A stretch of DNA of 64,000 bases from Sepioteuthis lessoniana (Eukaryota; Mollusca; Cephalopoda; Myopsida; Loliginidae): positions 2,367,407 through 2,431,406 of the forward strand of contig OY757904.1 in assembly GCA_963585895.1 (NCBI GenBank), read 5' to 3'. Made by a program: the position numbers and the translations under genes. Shown here piece by piece: positions 24,236 through 35,070 of this stretch. The notes beneath the pieces were generated by a model. It was not told the origin of the DNA. It did not search any database and saw only the letters and a list, made by a program, of their open reading frames with translations. Every line of letters begins with the position of its first letter. Position 1 is the stretch's first letter.

Positions 24236-25008
24236 CCAAATAGACATTTGTACCACCATGTATTAATGGCTATGTCACTACGACTTAAGTAATAGTCGGA
24301 CCCTGTTGTAACCTCACCAGGATAAAAAGGTGACAAACACATAAAGCTCTATGTTAGTTCACTAACACAAAAGTTTATTCATTACTATACTTTTTAAATA
24401 GTCATCGGGAGTATAAAGGCTGAGTCAACCACGTTAGCTGGACAAAGAGAAACATGTCATGAGGAGAGAAAGAGATGGCAGACTCAGACCTTAGATTTTC
24501 TTCCTGGTTTTCTATTGTAAATCTTACATGCTTGTTTGCTAGTTTCACCTTCACAGGTTCGTGTCTGGTGTGAGACCCCTTTTCAAAGCTCACCTCAAAA
24601 TGGAGGCCACAACCTTCAACTATCTTCACATTGTCCTGGCTAGTATTCACTTGTGTCATTACCACTTCACATTCGGCTGTTAACTGACTTTCAAACCCGA
24701 GTTGTCCCCTTTTGACCGATAATGTTCATCTTGTCTGTAGGTGTCAGAGGGAGGACATATCTGTTTCTGGTGGTTCGACACCTGCACAGAAGATTTGGGA
24801 CCTCGTTTTTTTTCCAGTCATTCACCCATGACTGACTGACCTACAACAAGTGCTTTGGCCTGACTTACCAGAGGTCAGCTGGCTGTTTTGTAGACTCTGT
24901 CTCTGCTTTTTTTTCTAATTTTTTCTTCTCTCTCTCCTTCCCCAGAAATGTACCTCTCACCACTTTCTAACTTCAATTCTCCATATCACATTAAATTGTC
25001 CTTAGGAC
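24236..25008 (-). repeat. LTR-like direct repeat, copy A
   Basis: About 770 bp that aligns over its whole length with 26859-27720 in the same orientation. On the minus strand it begins TGT and has AATAAA near 24374-24379, within a block shared by both copies. It ends before TTTGGTGCTGTCATGG, which resembles a tRNA primer-binding site. The right end contains a perfect 9-bp palindrome around TGTCCTTAGGACA. Confidence 0.75.
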
Positions 25009-26858
25009 AATTCTAAAATTTTTAGCCGTAAAAATTTTCAAAACTGTTCCTAGCATCGTTGGCTCGCAGATATATGTAATTATTCATTTAATCATTTATC
25101 CATTGTTTTTAATTTAGGTTTGTCTTAGCGATCCTATCAAACCGATACTTCTCTTTATTTTTCTGCAATAACCAAAAGAATACTTTGAAAACAATACAAG
25201 AAAAACCAATGCAATTCAAAAGAATTAAAATTAACAAAAGAACATGCAACACGTTAGATAGTTCATTAATGTTTGTTCTTTCTATCCTTGTTTCATTCTT
25301 TTTTTATCTTTTCCTCTGCTGCTAAAGTCAATAGAGTTTTCATTTTCTCTTTTTTTTTTTTTTTTTTTGTTTAGCCCAAACCAAGTTTTTTTTTTTTCTT
25401 TTTTGACTTAATGTCTTTCTTACTTCACTAAATATCATTATTTTCTCTTTTTCTTTAATGCTCGTAAATTACTTCTCACCTTTCTTTCACTGTTTCTTTC
25501 CGTCTCCTCTCTCCTCCTCCATTTCCTCAGTCCCACATATTCGTGCTGTAAGTTTAAAATACACGAACACAATACATATAAACACAAATCCCGGCCCACC
25601 TGCAGAACAAGGAGTTTTCTTTCTAAAATGGTCTCTTTTTCTTTTTGCTTTTCCTTCAAGACTTCTCTATCTGCTCACCAGTTATTGAGATATTTTTGGT
25701 GACCTTTCCCTGTCGGTACTGACGTCTCTTCTTTCCTGAATCCATTTGTTCACCTCATTGTCAACACACAAATCCAAGACATCACCCAAAACCAAAAAAC
25801 CCGGAGGAATCACCCAAAAGTTGAAAAAAAAATGTTCACTACCTTCAAACAAGCAAAACAGGCCTAACTGTCTTCACGCAAGCAGAACAGACTTCATTGT
25901 CATTTATCTCTTTACTTTGTAGGAACTCAGCTTGCATTATTTCTCGTGGAACAATAGAGCGCTCAACCTTATTACTGTATATCTACACAAAATCCCAAAC
26001 ACTACAAAGGTGAACTCTCAAACAGTCAGACTCGACATTAGACAAAAAGAAGCAAGGTGGCCAACGCATTAAAGAAGAAGATATTACATTTCCTACTCTT
26101 TCCTCTGTTGTCTATAAATTTCCCTTCCCTTCTTCTGTTTAGCTTTTCATTTGTCTTTTCTTTTTTCAAACCTTAGGCATGGACTACAGAGCTTGAATTA
26201 ACCAAGGAAAAAAATAAGAAGCATAGAAGAGCACTTACCTAATAATAATTGGTTGTGTCCTTGTTTTTTTCTTTCCTTTTTTTTTATGGAGTGGGGGGCT
26301 ATCTTTTCAACACGCGATCTTGTATTTCTCTTTCAGTTCTGTTTTTTCTGTTCTTTTTTCTTCCGTTTTTCTGTTCTTTTCTCTCTTCTTCTTTTGTCAT
26401 CTTTCATGTTGCTTCCTTGTGTTTTTCTCTTTCTGCTTTTCTGTTGTTGCTTCTAATTCTGTTTTGTTTTATGTTCTTTTTTTGATGCTGTCACCTCTTC
26501 TTTCCCTCTATTTTTATCTCTCTTATGAACCAATGGGTTGCTTGTATATTTCTTAGCCGTCCGGCTGTATATTCTTTTTTCATTTTTCTTATTAGACCGC
26601 GTTTGTTTCCTTTTCTTCGTCTTGTGTTTTTTTCTTCCTTCTACTTTCTGTATTTTCTTTCCTTTTTTTTTTCGGTTCTTCTGTGTTTTTTTTTTCTCTT
26701 CCTTTTTCTTCTATCTTTTTGCTTCATCTTTCTTTTCCTCTTTTTTTCTTTTTTTCTGTCAGTTTTTCTTCCGTTTTTCTTTCTTTTCTTTTTTCCACTT
26801 TGTATTTATCTGACCCAAGTTCAAAGTAAACACTTTGGGACGTGGACTGGTTACGGCT
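25009..26858. other. Pyrimidine-rich core between the LTR-like repeats
   Basis: About 1.85 kb with no recognisable gag or pol. From about 25260, and strongly at 26240-26815, the + strand is almost only T and C. The open frames there encode only Phe/Ser/Leu runs and are not genes. If the flanking repeats are LTRs, the whole is a non-autonomous element read on the minus strand, with a purine-rich internal RNA. Confidence 0.5.
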
Positions 26859-27604
26859 CCAAATAGACGTTTGTACCATAATGATACCTAACAGACGTTT
26901 GTACCACCATGTCTACGCATAACTATTTTACCACTACGAGTAAACGTGTTAATGGCTGTGTCGCTACTTCTTAAGTGATAGTCGGACCCTGTTGTAACAT
27001 CGCCGGGAGAAAAAGGTGACGAACTCACAAAACTCTGTCTCAGTTCACTAACACAAAAGTTTATTCACTACTACACTTTTTAAGTAGTTGTCGGGGGAAA
27101 GAAAGAAAGAGAGTAAGAAAGCGGAGTCGACCGCGTTTGCTGGACAAAGAGAAACATGTCATGAGGAGAGAAAGATTAGGCAGACACAGATTTTAGATTT
27201 TCTTCCTGGTTTTCCGTTGCAGTTCTAACGTGCTTGTTCGCTATTGTTGTCTTCAAAGGTTCGCGTCTCGTGTGAGACCCCTTTTTGAAGCTCACCCCAA
27301 AATGGAGCCCGCAACTTTCAACTATCTTTTAATAGTCCTGCCCCGTATTCACTCGCGTCTTTACTTCTTTGCGTTCGGCTGCTAACTGACTTTCAAACCA
27401 GAGTCGTCCCTTTACTTACGCCTGGTGTCGGAGGGTGGACATATTCGTTTCTGGTGGTTCCACACCGGTGCTGAAGATTTGGGACCTGAGGGGGAGGGGG
27501 TCTAGCCATTTTTACCGTAGTCATCCACTCGTGACTAGCTGATTTACAAGTGCTTTGGTCTGACTCACCAGTGGTCAGCTGGCCGTTCCATAGAGTCTGC
27601 TTTT

Positions 27605-27655
<51 letters not shown>

Positions 27656-27720
27656 TCCCCATAATTTTATCTCTCGTCGCTTTGTAACTTCAACTCTTCA
27701 TATTACGTTACATTTGTACA
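26859..27720 (-). repeat. LTR-like direct repeat, copy B
   Basis: The partner of copy A. On the minus strand it starts TGTACAAATGTAACG and has AATAAA at 27060-27065. It ends at 26859, followed by TTTGGAGCCGTAACCAG, a candidate primer-binding site. It is longer than A because of a (CT)n run at 27609-27652 and a short internal duplication near its end. Extensive similarity of A and B supports an LTR pair. Confidence 0.75.
27609..27652. repeat. (CT)n microsatellite inside repeat B
   Basis: About 44 bp of CT repeats. The matching place in copy A is only a short C/T-rich stretch, so the expansion is specific to B. Confidence 0.95.
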
Positions 27721-30700
27721 CTTGTTTAAAAGTGCTCAAGTCTGAAATTATCAAAATAATTTTTAAATTGATAAAACTTGGAGTAGCATATCCATTAGTC
27801 TTATGAAAAATGTTTTCTGATCAAAGTGTCCTTAATTGGCCAATGGTGAGTGCATTTGTTTTAATCAATTTTCATTAGGTTTAGGAAAAGTGCATTTCAG
27901 ATTAGCCGTGATTTAACTGGATTGTTTGTTTATGTTGTATTTTTGCGACTGTGTCGTGTTTATTTTTAAATTTCAAATCAGCAACATTTAGTGGATTTTA
28001 TTGTAACTTTCCTACTTAGTATGTTGTTGCCGAGTATATTTGTTTGTGGTGATCAAATTTTTATTTTTAGGACGAGTGATTAAATTTCATATTAAATCCA
28101 AATGATAAATTTGTTTTCAGACTTTTATCAATTTATCTTCTTTTATTTATTTATTTAATAATTTCAGTTTTTGGTTTTATGTTTCTATCTTTTTCAATTC
28201 TTTCTATGATTATGAATTTTACATTTTTGTTAAAGTTGTGACTCTTTGTGCAGAAGAAGTTCCGACTAATATTAAATTGTTCTGAGCCTTCGTGTTTATC
28301 TTGTCTGTGGTTATCTAATCTTAAAAAAATGGCCATTTTGATTTTCCAATATATTATTTTGGCAGCGTGTGTTGTCCAACGAATGAATTATATTTTTGCT
28401 TCTGCAATTTGATTCGTGGTAAATTTTAAGTCTTTTTAGTTAAGAAACAAGTGAATGAGTTGGTTGATATGAAGTGTTTGCAGCATAGATTGTTCTTTAT
28501 ATTGCATAACTTACAAAATTTAGTGGATTTTATTGTGACTTTCCTACTTAGTATGTTGTTGCTAACCATCATTTCTCTGGGGTTATTTGATCAATGATAG
28601 GTTAGTATGCCTGATTCTTAAAAAGTACCTTTTAAGTTGGAGTTTACTTTCAAAATATTGCAATGGTTCTTGATTATTTGAACTAATGGCGGGAGAGTGT
28701 TGTTGAATGTTATTTCGAGGGGGATAGGATTCATCTTCACTTTTGGTCTTAGTTTTAGAGTGTCTTCCCTAGGGGTGGAGAAGGTTATCTGATTTTCGAT
28801 TAACGTACGGGAACATTCTCGTGCTGACAACTGCTGTTTAAGTTTATCGGTTTGTCTTTTTAATTCATCGTCGTCTGTGCAGATTCTTCTTAGTTTAATT
28901 GCTTATGAGTCGGAAAGACTGTCTTTAAGGTGTTTCAGGTGAGAAGATCTATAATGGAGATAGCTGAGGTTGTAACCGCCGTCCCCCCCGAAACATTTTG
29001 TGTGCGTAAGAGAACTGATAAACCGTCGAAAATGTTGGATGATATTGTATTTCACATACATATGCAGCTGTGAAAACTCGTTAGCACCATCGGGATAAGG
29101 TGATTCTGAACTTATCTTAGTATCTTGTAACTGAGCAAAAATGCAGCGTGATCTTATGAAGGTTGGTAAATTAATCAGACAGGTTAACCTCCATGAAAAT
29201 AACTAAAAAGGAAATTAAATCAAAATTTCAATATGCTGTAAAATAAGAAGTTTTATATAACAAAATTACAATTTTTCAAAAGTTTTTGTCTCATGTATGT
29301 GTGAGAGTTCGTGGTGATAGAGTGGCTATTTTAGTTCAGAACAAAGTCAATAATTCAACGAGTTTAAGACATAGACATTCATTGTAAAAGGGATACTTAA
29401 ATATCCTTAAGTAGGTAGTGAAACAATACTTTTCAGGTAGTGGTGGTGAAAAGGTAGGATGAGATTAGTTCCTAGGTGCTGATTCGTAGTAGTCTGTCAT
29501 GGAGGCGTCACTCTGTATGTTAGAGTTGGGAACTCTGCTGGCCGAAAAGCTCTCTATGTGTGTTAGGTAGATCAAAGACTCGACCGAAAACATCTTTTAT
29601 TTTGGGCGCGAATGCTTTTGATTGGTTCCTAATTCTTTATTAAATTTATCTTTTTATTTGACCAGAACAATGTGTCTAGCCGGATGCGTACAATTTTATT
29701 TTTGTCATTTCTACTTATAACATCTTAGGGGAAACATCCGGTTCTCTACACTACTCCAGTATCACTACAACCTATAAGAATTGAGCTCAATTCAATAAAT
29801 ATGCTACGCTTTTTAGGTCTTAAATTACAACGGCTAACACACGAAAAGTTAACAAAATTATCCGAATGCTAGTCGCTATAAAGTACCATTCTACCTAAAT
29901 TAATCAGCAGACTTTATATCTGCCTAGCCCAAGATATCTAGTAGTAACTGTCAGGCTTGGCGAAGGGGGAGAGAAAAGTATAAAAATAAAGGAGATAAAA
30001 AGGGGGAAGGGAAGCTTACTTTGGCTACCTGAAAACAAAAGCAACCAGTTCCCACAAAGTAATTTATTTTAAGAGAAATAAACTTTACAAAATTCGGCTT
30101 TGCATATTTTCCCCTATCCTTGTCGAAAACATTAAATAAGGTAACAAAAATACCATACATTCAAGTAATGACAATATTACAACCAAAAAAAGAAGGGTAT
30201 AAAGAAATATAACGACTGACTTGCTCGAAGCCATGCCGTCAACCACCTACTGTCGGTTTAACTTTTGTTAATGATAAAATACCTTTCTTAGGTATTTTAT
30301 GTCACAGTTCATTTTAAAGCCAATTTTTAGGGTTTATTCTTCTCGGCGTCTCCTTGTGTAAAATCAATCCGGACAACCATGTTTTTCTAGTCTCTTGTGT
30401 AGACTTATTGAAAACGAAATTTACTATTTCTTTATGTGAACTTCGAGCAGACCACCGCTTCCTCCTCTAAGATGAATATCTTTCTGTTTCAACTTGAATT
30501 TTCTTCTGTTGAGCCTACGAAGGCTTTTACCACATCTTCTGACCCGGCCAAAAGCTACTTTTGTCGGCAAAATATCCAATAATACCCCCTCCATACCTTA
30601 GACTCAACTTTCTTTTGAATGTGACAGCATACCAAAACCACAAATAGCCTGCAGTATGCTTATTGTTTCAACAAGTTAAAATAAAAAGCCTGTAAGGAAA

Positions 30701-30870
30701 AGAGGCTTAACCTAAGCGACTAATAGACTTTTAACTCAAGTCACCTTGTTCAAGAAAATCCGCCTAAAGTCGAAGGCGAATAAACAAATTCTCGCAAAGC
30801 AAAAAGAGAAAGCCAGGCAGAGCCTTCTACACGTGCTGAAAAAAAAAAGAGGGAGATCCCTTGGCGTGTC
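27721..30870. other. Intergenic DNA with one spaced duplication
   Basis: A segment of about 47 bp beginning TTTAGTGGATTTTATTG occurs at about 27984-28030 and again at 28516-28562 with few differences. The rest has no recognised genes. The region 29500-30700 is less AT-rich and is probably old transposon sequence. Confidence 0.5.
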
Positions 30871-31327
30871 TCACTTAAATAACAGTAGGGTCGGGGGATT
30901 ACTTCAAGCAAATCAATGGCTTGATAAGTGTTATTCGAGCTTTGCTTCGTCAGAAACAACGGTTAAGAGTAGGTAGGCTGACTTTAAATGCAGCCGTAGA
31001 GACACAAATGATACTTAAAACTCGGGTCACCCAAATTCGGCAGTTGTTCCAGAAAACACCAAAAAACTCCACAAATTCGTTTTGGCCGATCGTAAATTGG
31101 AGTTGCATGAGATAGCAGAGAAGTTGAAGATATCAGAAGGCAATGAATTCACCATTTTGTATGAACATTTGTCAATGAGAAAGCTGTGTTTAAAGTGGTT
31201 GCCGCATTTGCTTTCAGTCGATCAAAAACAACAACGCGTCGACGATTCAGAACGTTGTTTGCAACTGTTTCAACGCAACAAAAAGGAGTTTTTGCGTAGA
31301 TATGTGACAATGGATGAAATATGGATC

Positions 31328-31894
31328 TGTAGCAGAAAGAAAATTGAATTTTTGTTTGGCGCGTAATTTAATTTGACCGTTAGAGTCGCCGAACATTTTT
31401 ACCCAATCAGGATGACCTGTCCTATTCAGCCCGAACCATATCTCCTAGCAGCACCAAAAATTGAAGAAACCCCGCGAATCTCTCTCTCTCGTTCAGAAAT
31501 CCCCAACGGGAACGGACGTCTATTCGTCTGTTCCTGAATAGAGTAGAGCATCAACCATTATGAGGAGAGCCATCTAGTTTATGGATCCCTTGGGTCTATT
31601 CTTCTCGACCAAGGGATTCTAGTTAAAAAAACAAATTAGATGATACACTCTAACAACTTCTTACCTTCTTTCCTTACTACGAAACCTCGAAGCATACCAG
31701 TATAAACCCCTTTACCTCATGCTGCCATTAAAACCTTCCTTCAAAACCTAACGACATCTTCGTTCTTCTCCACCACCTTTATTTTCCATCAACATTTAGC
31801 GAGTGGATAAGAACCAACGAAATACCAATGCAACCAATGAAATACCAACGCAACCAACGTAAAACCAACTTAAACCTTAAACCAAAAACCCTAT

Positions 31895-31925
<31 letters not shown>

Positions 31926-31939
31926 TCCCCATTGCTATA
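31328..31939 (+). mobile_element. Solo LTR inserted in the mariner
   Basis: A 612-bp insert that starts TGTAGCA and ends TGCTATA, short inverted ends. It is flanked by the 4-bp repeat GATC (31324-31327 and 31940-31943). Removing it rejoins the mariner reading at the TMDEIWI block. The terminal TG with a 4-bp duplication fits an LTR retroelement left as a solo LTR. No gag or pol is inside. It contains a (TAA)n run near its right end. Confidence 0.72.
31895..31924. repeat. (TAA)n microsatellite
   Basis: About ten trinucleotide units, inside the solo LTR. Confidence 0.95.
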
Positions 31940-32564
31940 GATCCACCACTTCACTTCAGTCAAATCGGCAGTCAGCTGAGTGGACTGCAGCAGGTAAAAG
32001 CCGTCCAAAGCGACCAAAGACACAAACATCAACAGGCAAGGTTTTGGCGTCCGTGTTTTGGGATGTGCAAGGTATTTTGTTCATCGATTACCTTGAGAAA
32101 GGAAGAACCATCAATAGTGAATATTATATAGCATTAATGATGCGTTTGAAAGAAGAAATCGTTAAAAAACGACCAAAAATGAAGAATAAAAAGTGCTCTT
32201 TCACCAAGACAATGCACCGTGTCACAAGTCGATCGCAACAATGATAAGACTACATGAATTGCTCTTCGAATTGCTTCTGCACTCACCCTATTCTCCAGAT
32301 CTGGCCTCCAGTGACTACTGGCTGTTTGCAGACCTCAAAAGAATGCTCTAGAGAAAGAGATTTGACTCCGATGAAGAAGTGATATCGAAAACAGACGTAT
32401 CTTGAGGCCAAAGATAAATCGTTCTACAAAAAAGGCATCGAATTGTTAGGGAAGCGTTGGAATTAGTGTATCACCCTAGCTAGAGACTATGTTGAATAAA
32501 GTCGAATTTTTCCTAAAAGTTATTGTTCCAATAGTTAGGCCTGGGACTTGAGTGATGTGTAATC

Positions 32565-33105
32565 TTGCGTAAAAGAGGCAGTTATTCTTAATTTCCAAGT
32601 AGATATATGTGTTTTCAAATGTGTCCATATAGATGGTTGCATATGAAGGGGCTGCAACAGATCCTAAGGCGCAATTCTTTTGTTTGTATGAAGTATCGAT
32701 CGTTAAAGTTGAAGTCGTTTAATATTAGTATGTGTTCCATTTGTCTTGTTATTTTACTTTGATAAATAAAACATGCATTAGACTAATGCATATGCGACTT
32801 CAACGATGCATAAAAAAAATTAACTTTCTAAAAACTCTCATCCACAAAAACTTTCTTTTGCCGATGACATAAGGTCGAATCTAGTTGAGAACAATGAATG
32901 ATAAACATAAAAGTGAAATTCTTGTATATCACTTGTATATATATATATATATATATACATCAACCAAATCAAGAGTCAAATGTAGAGTTCCTTGTGAGTT
33001 AATAGCAGTTAGGAAAAAACAAGATGAAAAAAAGCATCTTTACTCAATCAAAGAAACATAACTAACACATCTCGCAAGCAAAACTAAAACTGCCAGTCAA
33101 GAAAA
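32565..33105. other. Non-coding DNA with a TA tract
   Basis: No gene recognised. A (TA)n run lies at about 32936-32957. Confidence 0.55.
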
Positions 33106-33109
33106 AAGA

Positions 33110-33395
33110 TTTTAGTTCACGGAAGAAGAACTTAGTGCAGTATAGGAAAAAAAACATCATAAGCAGAAAAGCTGCAGGTCTCGACAAAATACCTCTTGAA
33201 GTTCGGAAGATAAGGATATTTTACGACATACTTCTTCGATTATGCTAGGCTGTGTATAAACAAAACAATAGGGAAATGGACGAAAGACCGCATCCTCCCC
33301 TTTCCCATGAAAAGCAAACTAAGAACTATAGAGGTATAACTCTATCCAAGTCCCCCCCCCCGGCTACTCAAACCTAGAAAACTCGATAAAAGAAG
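33110..33395 (+). pseudogene. LINE family A, left fragment
   Basis: Reads FTEEELSAV, RKAAGLDKIPLEVRK and NYRGITLS, matching 4600-4855 of the first LINE copy, with stops and shifts. After a C-run at 33351-33361 a degraded piece up to about 33395 resembles the segment before the RT active site (near 5300-5330 of copy 1). The RT motif A/B region is deleted. Confidence 0.82.
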
Positions 33396-33522
33396 AACAC
33401 TGAGTCACTAATGACGTCAGCTAACGAAACGTAACCCCGATGTGTACAAGTGAATTGCTGCTGTCAACACGCGAACTATTTTAACCCTCGCTCGGTTCCG
33501 ATTGTCCGATAAGCTGCGCAGC

Positions 33523-34034
33523 GCTAATGGCACGGTCCAGCCTTTAGCTACCGCTTCACTATCTGCTCAGTGCTAAGATAACGCCCATCTTAGCCTCGGC
33601 CTCCTGGCCTGTCCGCTCGTTTGTGCAGAGCTTCGGTGTGGCTCAGCCTTAGCTCCCGTCCGATATGTCCGTACGGCTTTGACACGGCAAAGCCTTCGTT
33701 ATCGTCCGACCGTCCGTACTGCTTCGGCACGACAAAGCCTTAGCTAGCGCCCGATATCGTCCGCACGGCTTTGACACGGCCAAGCTTTCGCTCCCGTCCG
33801 ATACGTCCGCACGGCTTTGGCGCGACCCAGCCATAGCCATCGTCTGCACGGCTTTGACACGGCAAAGCCTCAGCCTTCGTCTTGTTACACCCGCACAGCT
33901 AGGGGGCACGACAAAGCCCTAGCTTCTCTCGACTCGTTCGCTCGATCTCGTCTGTACTAAGGCTTGGCAAACCTTAACCACGGTCTCCGACCTTTCATTT
34001 GGTCCGTAACACTAAGACACGGCTCATTCTTAGT
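33523..34034 (+). repeat. Degenerate array of hairpin-forming units
   Basis: Units of about 60-75 bp start with a GTCCG(C/T)AC-like anchor followed by a stem-loop. Visible stems: CTAAGAT/ATCTTAG (33573-33593), GGCTTTG/CAAAGCC (33675-33694 and 33850-33869), AGCTAGGG/CCCTAGCT (33897-33924), TAAGG/CCTTA (33958-33976), ACTAAG/CTTAGT (34011-34034), GAGCT/AGCTC (33628-33655) and GCTAA/TTAGC (33523-33548). Loops often contain CACGG or CACGA. Stems differ between units, yet most still pair. Confidence 0.65.
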
Positions 34035-34283
34035 CACTAGCTCGTCCGACACTACACGACCAAGCTGCCATAACCGAACTCGACCTCGACGCTCCTGCAA
34101 GGTACCACGCAGTCCACGTAACGACTCGCTGTTACGGACTGTCCTACCACTGCAACACCTGGCTCACGTACGACCCGCTGTACGAGCCAGCAACCGGATC
34201 GACACACCCTCGGTTAACTCAACATACCGGCATAACCGGGAATATCGATCTACCAACTACGACTAACACCAGCTTCCTATGAT

Positions 34284-34577
34284 GATCATCCAGCTGCATT
34301 CTTCGACTCGTCCGACACCAGCTTTCAACTATGATCATCCAGCTGTATTCTTCGGCTCGTCCGACCTCAGCCTTCAACTTCGATCATCCAGCTGCATTCT
34401 ACGACTCGTCCAACCTCAGCCTTCGACTTCGATCATCCAGCTGCATTCTACGACTCGTCCGACCTCAGCCTTCGATTTCGATCATCCAGCTGCATTCTAC
34501 GACTCGTCCGACTTCAGCTTTCGACTTCAACCATCCAGTTGCATTGTACGACTCAACCTACGCCAGCTACCCGCGAC
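34284..34577 (+). repeat. 49-bp tandem array, six units
   Basis: The block GATCATCCAGCTGCATTC recurs at 34284, 34333, 34382, 34431, 34480 and 34529, each exactly 49 bp apart, with the last unit the most diverged. Open frames cross the array in two phases because the unit lacks stops. I do not take these as proteins. Confidence 0.93.
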
Positions 34578-34794
34578 TAACATCAAGCTGCGCTCATCTA
34601 CGTCTCAACTATACCAGCTATCAACGTTACCATTCTAGCTGAAGACCATATTCGACCATTACGGACTTAACACACGTTTGTAGATCTGACAATAAATTGT
34701 CATTTGTTATATTTGTTACCGCGCCTTTGTTCCTTCATTGTCTTTGACTGTCACTTACTCACACGCATTAAACTTAATTCATTTGCGGGATCGA

Positions 34795-35070
34795 CATGCT
34801 TATCGGCTACGCAACAAACCTGCCCAAGCCGAATCTCTTTGAACTAAACAAGAGGCATTAACCTCGAAGTGAACTTAAATAAAACAGAGTTTAACTGTTT
34901 TAAATAAAAAGGAGCTATTTCCACTTTAAGTGGCAAACCTCTGAAATTAGTAGACCGGTTCACATACCTCGGCAGCAATATCTCATCAACTGAAAGCTAT
35001 GTCAACATATGCATAGGGAAGAACGGGGACTGTTTGGAAGTTTTATAACATAAAATATATTTTGAAGGTT
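34795..35070 (+). pseudogene. LINE family A, middle fragment
   Basis: Resumes the LINE with a PAQAESL-like block, then VNLNKTEF, LSGKPLKLVDRFTYLGS and ISSTES, matching 5390-5580 of the first copy. It then decays toward 35070. It belongs to the same insertion as 33110-33395 and 38985-39310. Confidence 0.82.

Larger units (their letters stand above)
30875..32490 (+). pseudogene. Mariner transposase (DD34D), second family, split by an LTR
   Basis: Reads QWLDKCYSSF and SETTVK at the N-terminus, then NSAVVPENTKKL, LADRKLELHEIAEKLKISE, QQRVDDSERCLQLFQR and the first catalytic aspartate in YVTMDE near 31310. After an insertion (31328-31939) it resumes with EWTAAG, VLASVFWD, FIDYLEKGRTINSEYY, then HQDNAP and YSPDLASSD. 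The last two catalytic aspartates are exactly 34 residues apart. All three aspartates survive, but several stops and shifts occur, including one near 32205 just before HQDNAP. It is a different family from the 0.9-kb deletion copies. The 3' end probably lies near 32560. Confidence 0.9.
33400..34790. mobile_element. GC-rich insert in the LINE, with two repeat arrays
   Basis: About 1.4 kb, clearly richer in G and C than its surroundings and rich in CpG. It separates two parts of one LINE copy, so it is an insertion. It holds a hairpin array (33523-34034), a 49-bp tandem array (34284-34577) and an AATAAA at about 34695. No coding domain is recognised. It could be a long solo LTR or a non-autonomous element. 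Its ends and target duplication are not resolved. Confidence 0.6.

Noticed and set aside
26249-26866. Several open frames rich in Phe, Ser and Leu on the + strand
   Set aside because: They are produced by a T/C-only tract, overlap in three frames and have no domain or splice signal.
27393-27662. Minus-strand frame with an Arg-Glu run
   Set aside because: It is the translation of the (CT)n run inside an LTR-like repeat.
33395-33445. A second hammerhead core near CTAATGACGTCAGCTAACGAAAC
   Set aside because: It has a CUAAUGA-like and a GAAAC-like word, but the conserved G is replaced and the closing base pair of stem II cannot form. Too weak without a covariance model.
33649-33909. Minus-strand frame across the hairpin array
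   Set aside because: The repeat units are not codon-periodic and the composition follows the GC-rich repeats. No start context or family match.
34284-34577. CRISPR-like array
   Set aside because: The units are contiguous 49-bp repeats without unique spacers, in a eukaryotic transposon.
34279-34642. Two overlapping + strand frames with repeated HPAAFYDSS-like units
   Set aside because: They arise because the 49-bp unit lacks stops in two phases. The same DNA is open in different frames, so neither is supported as a protein.
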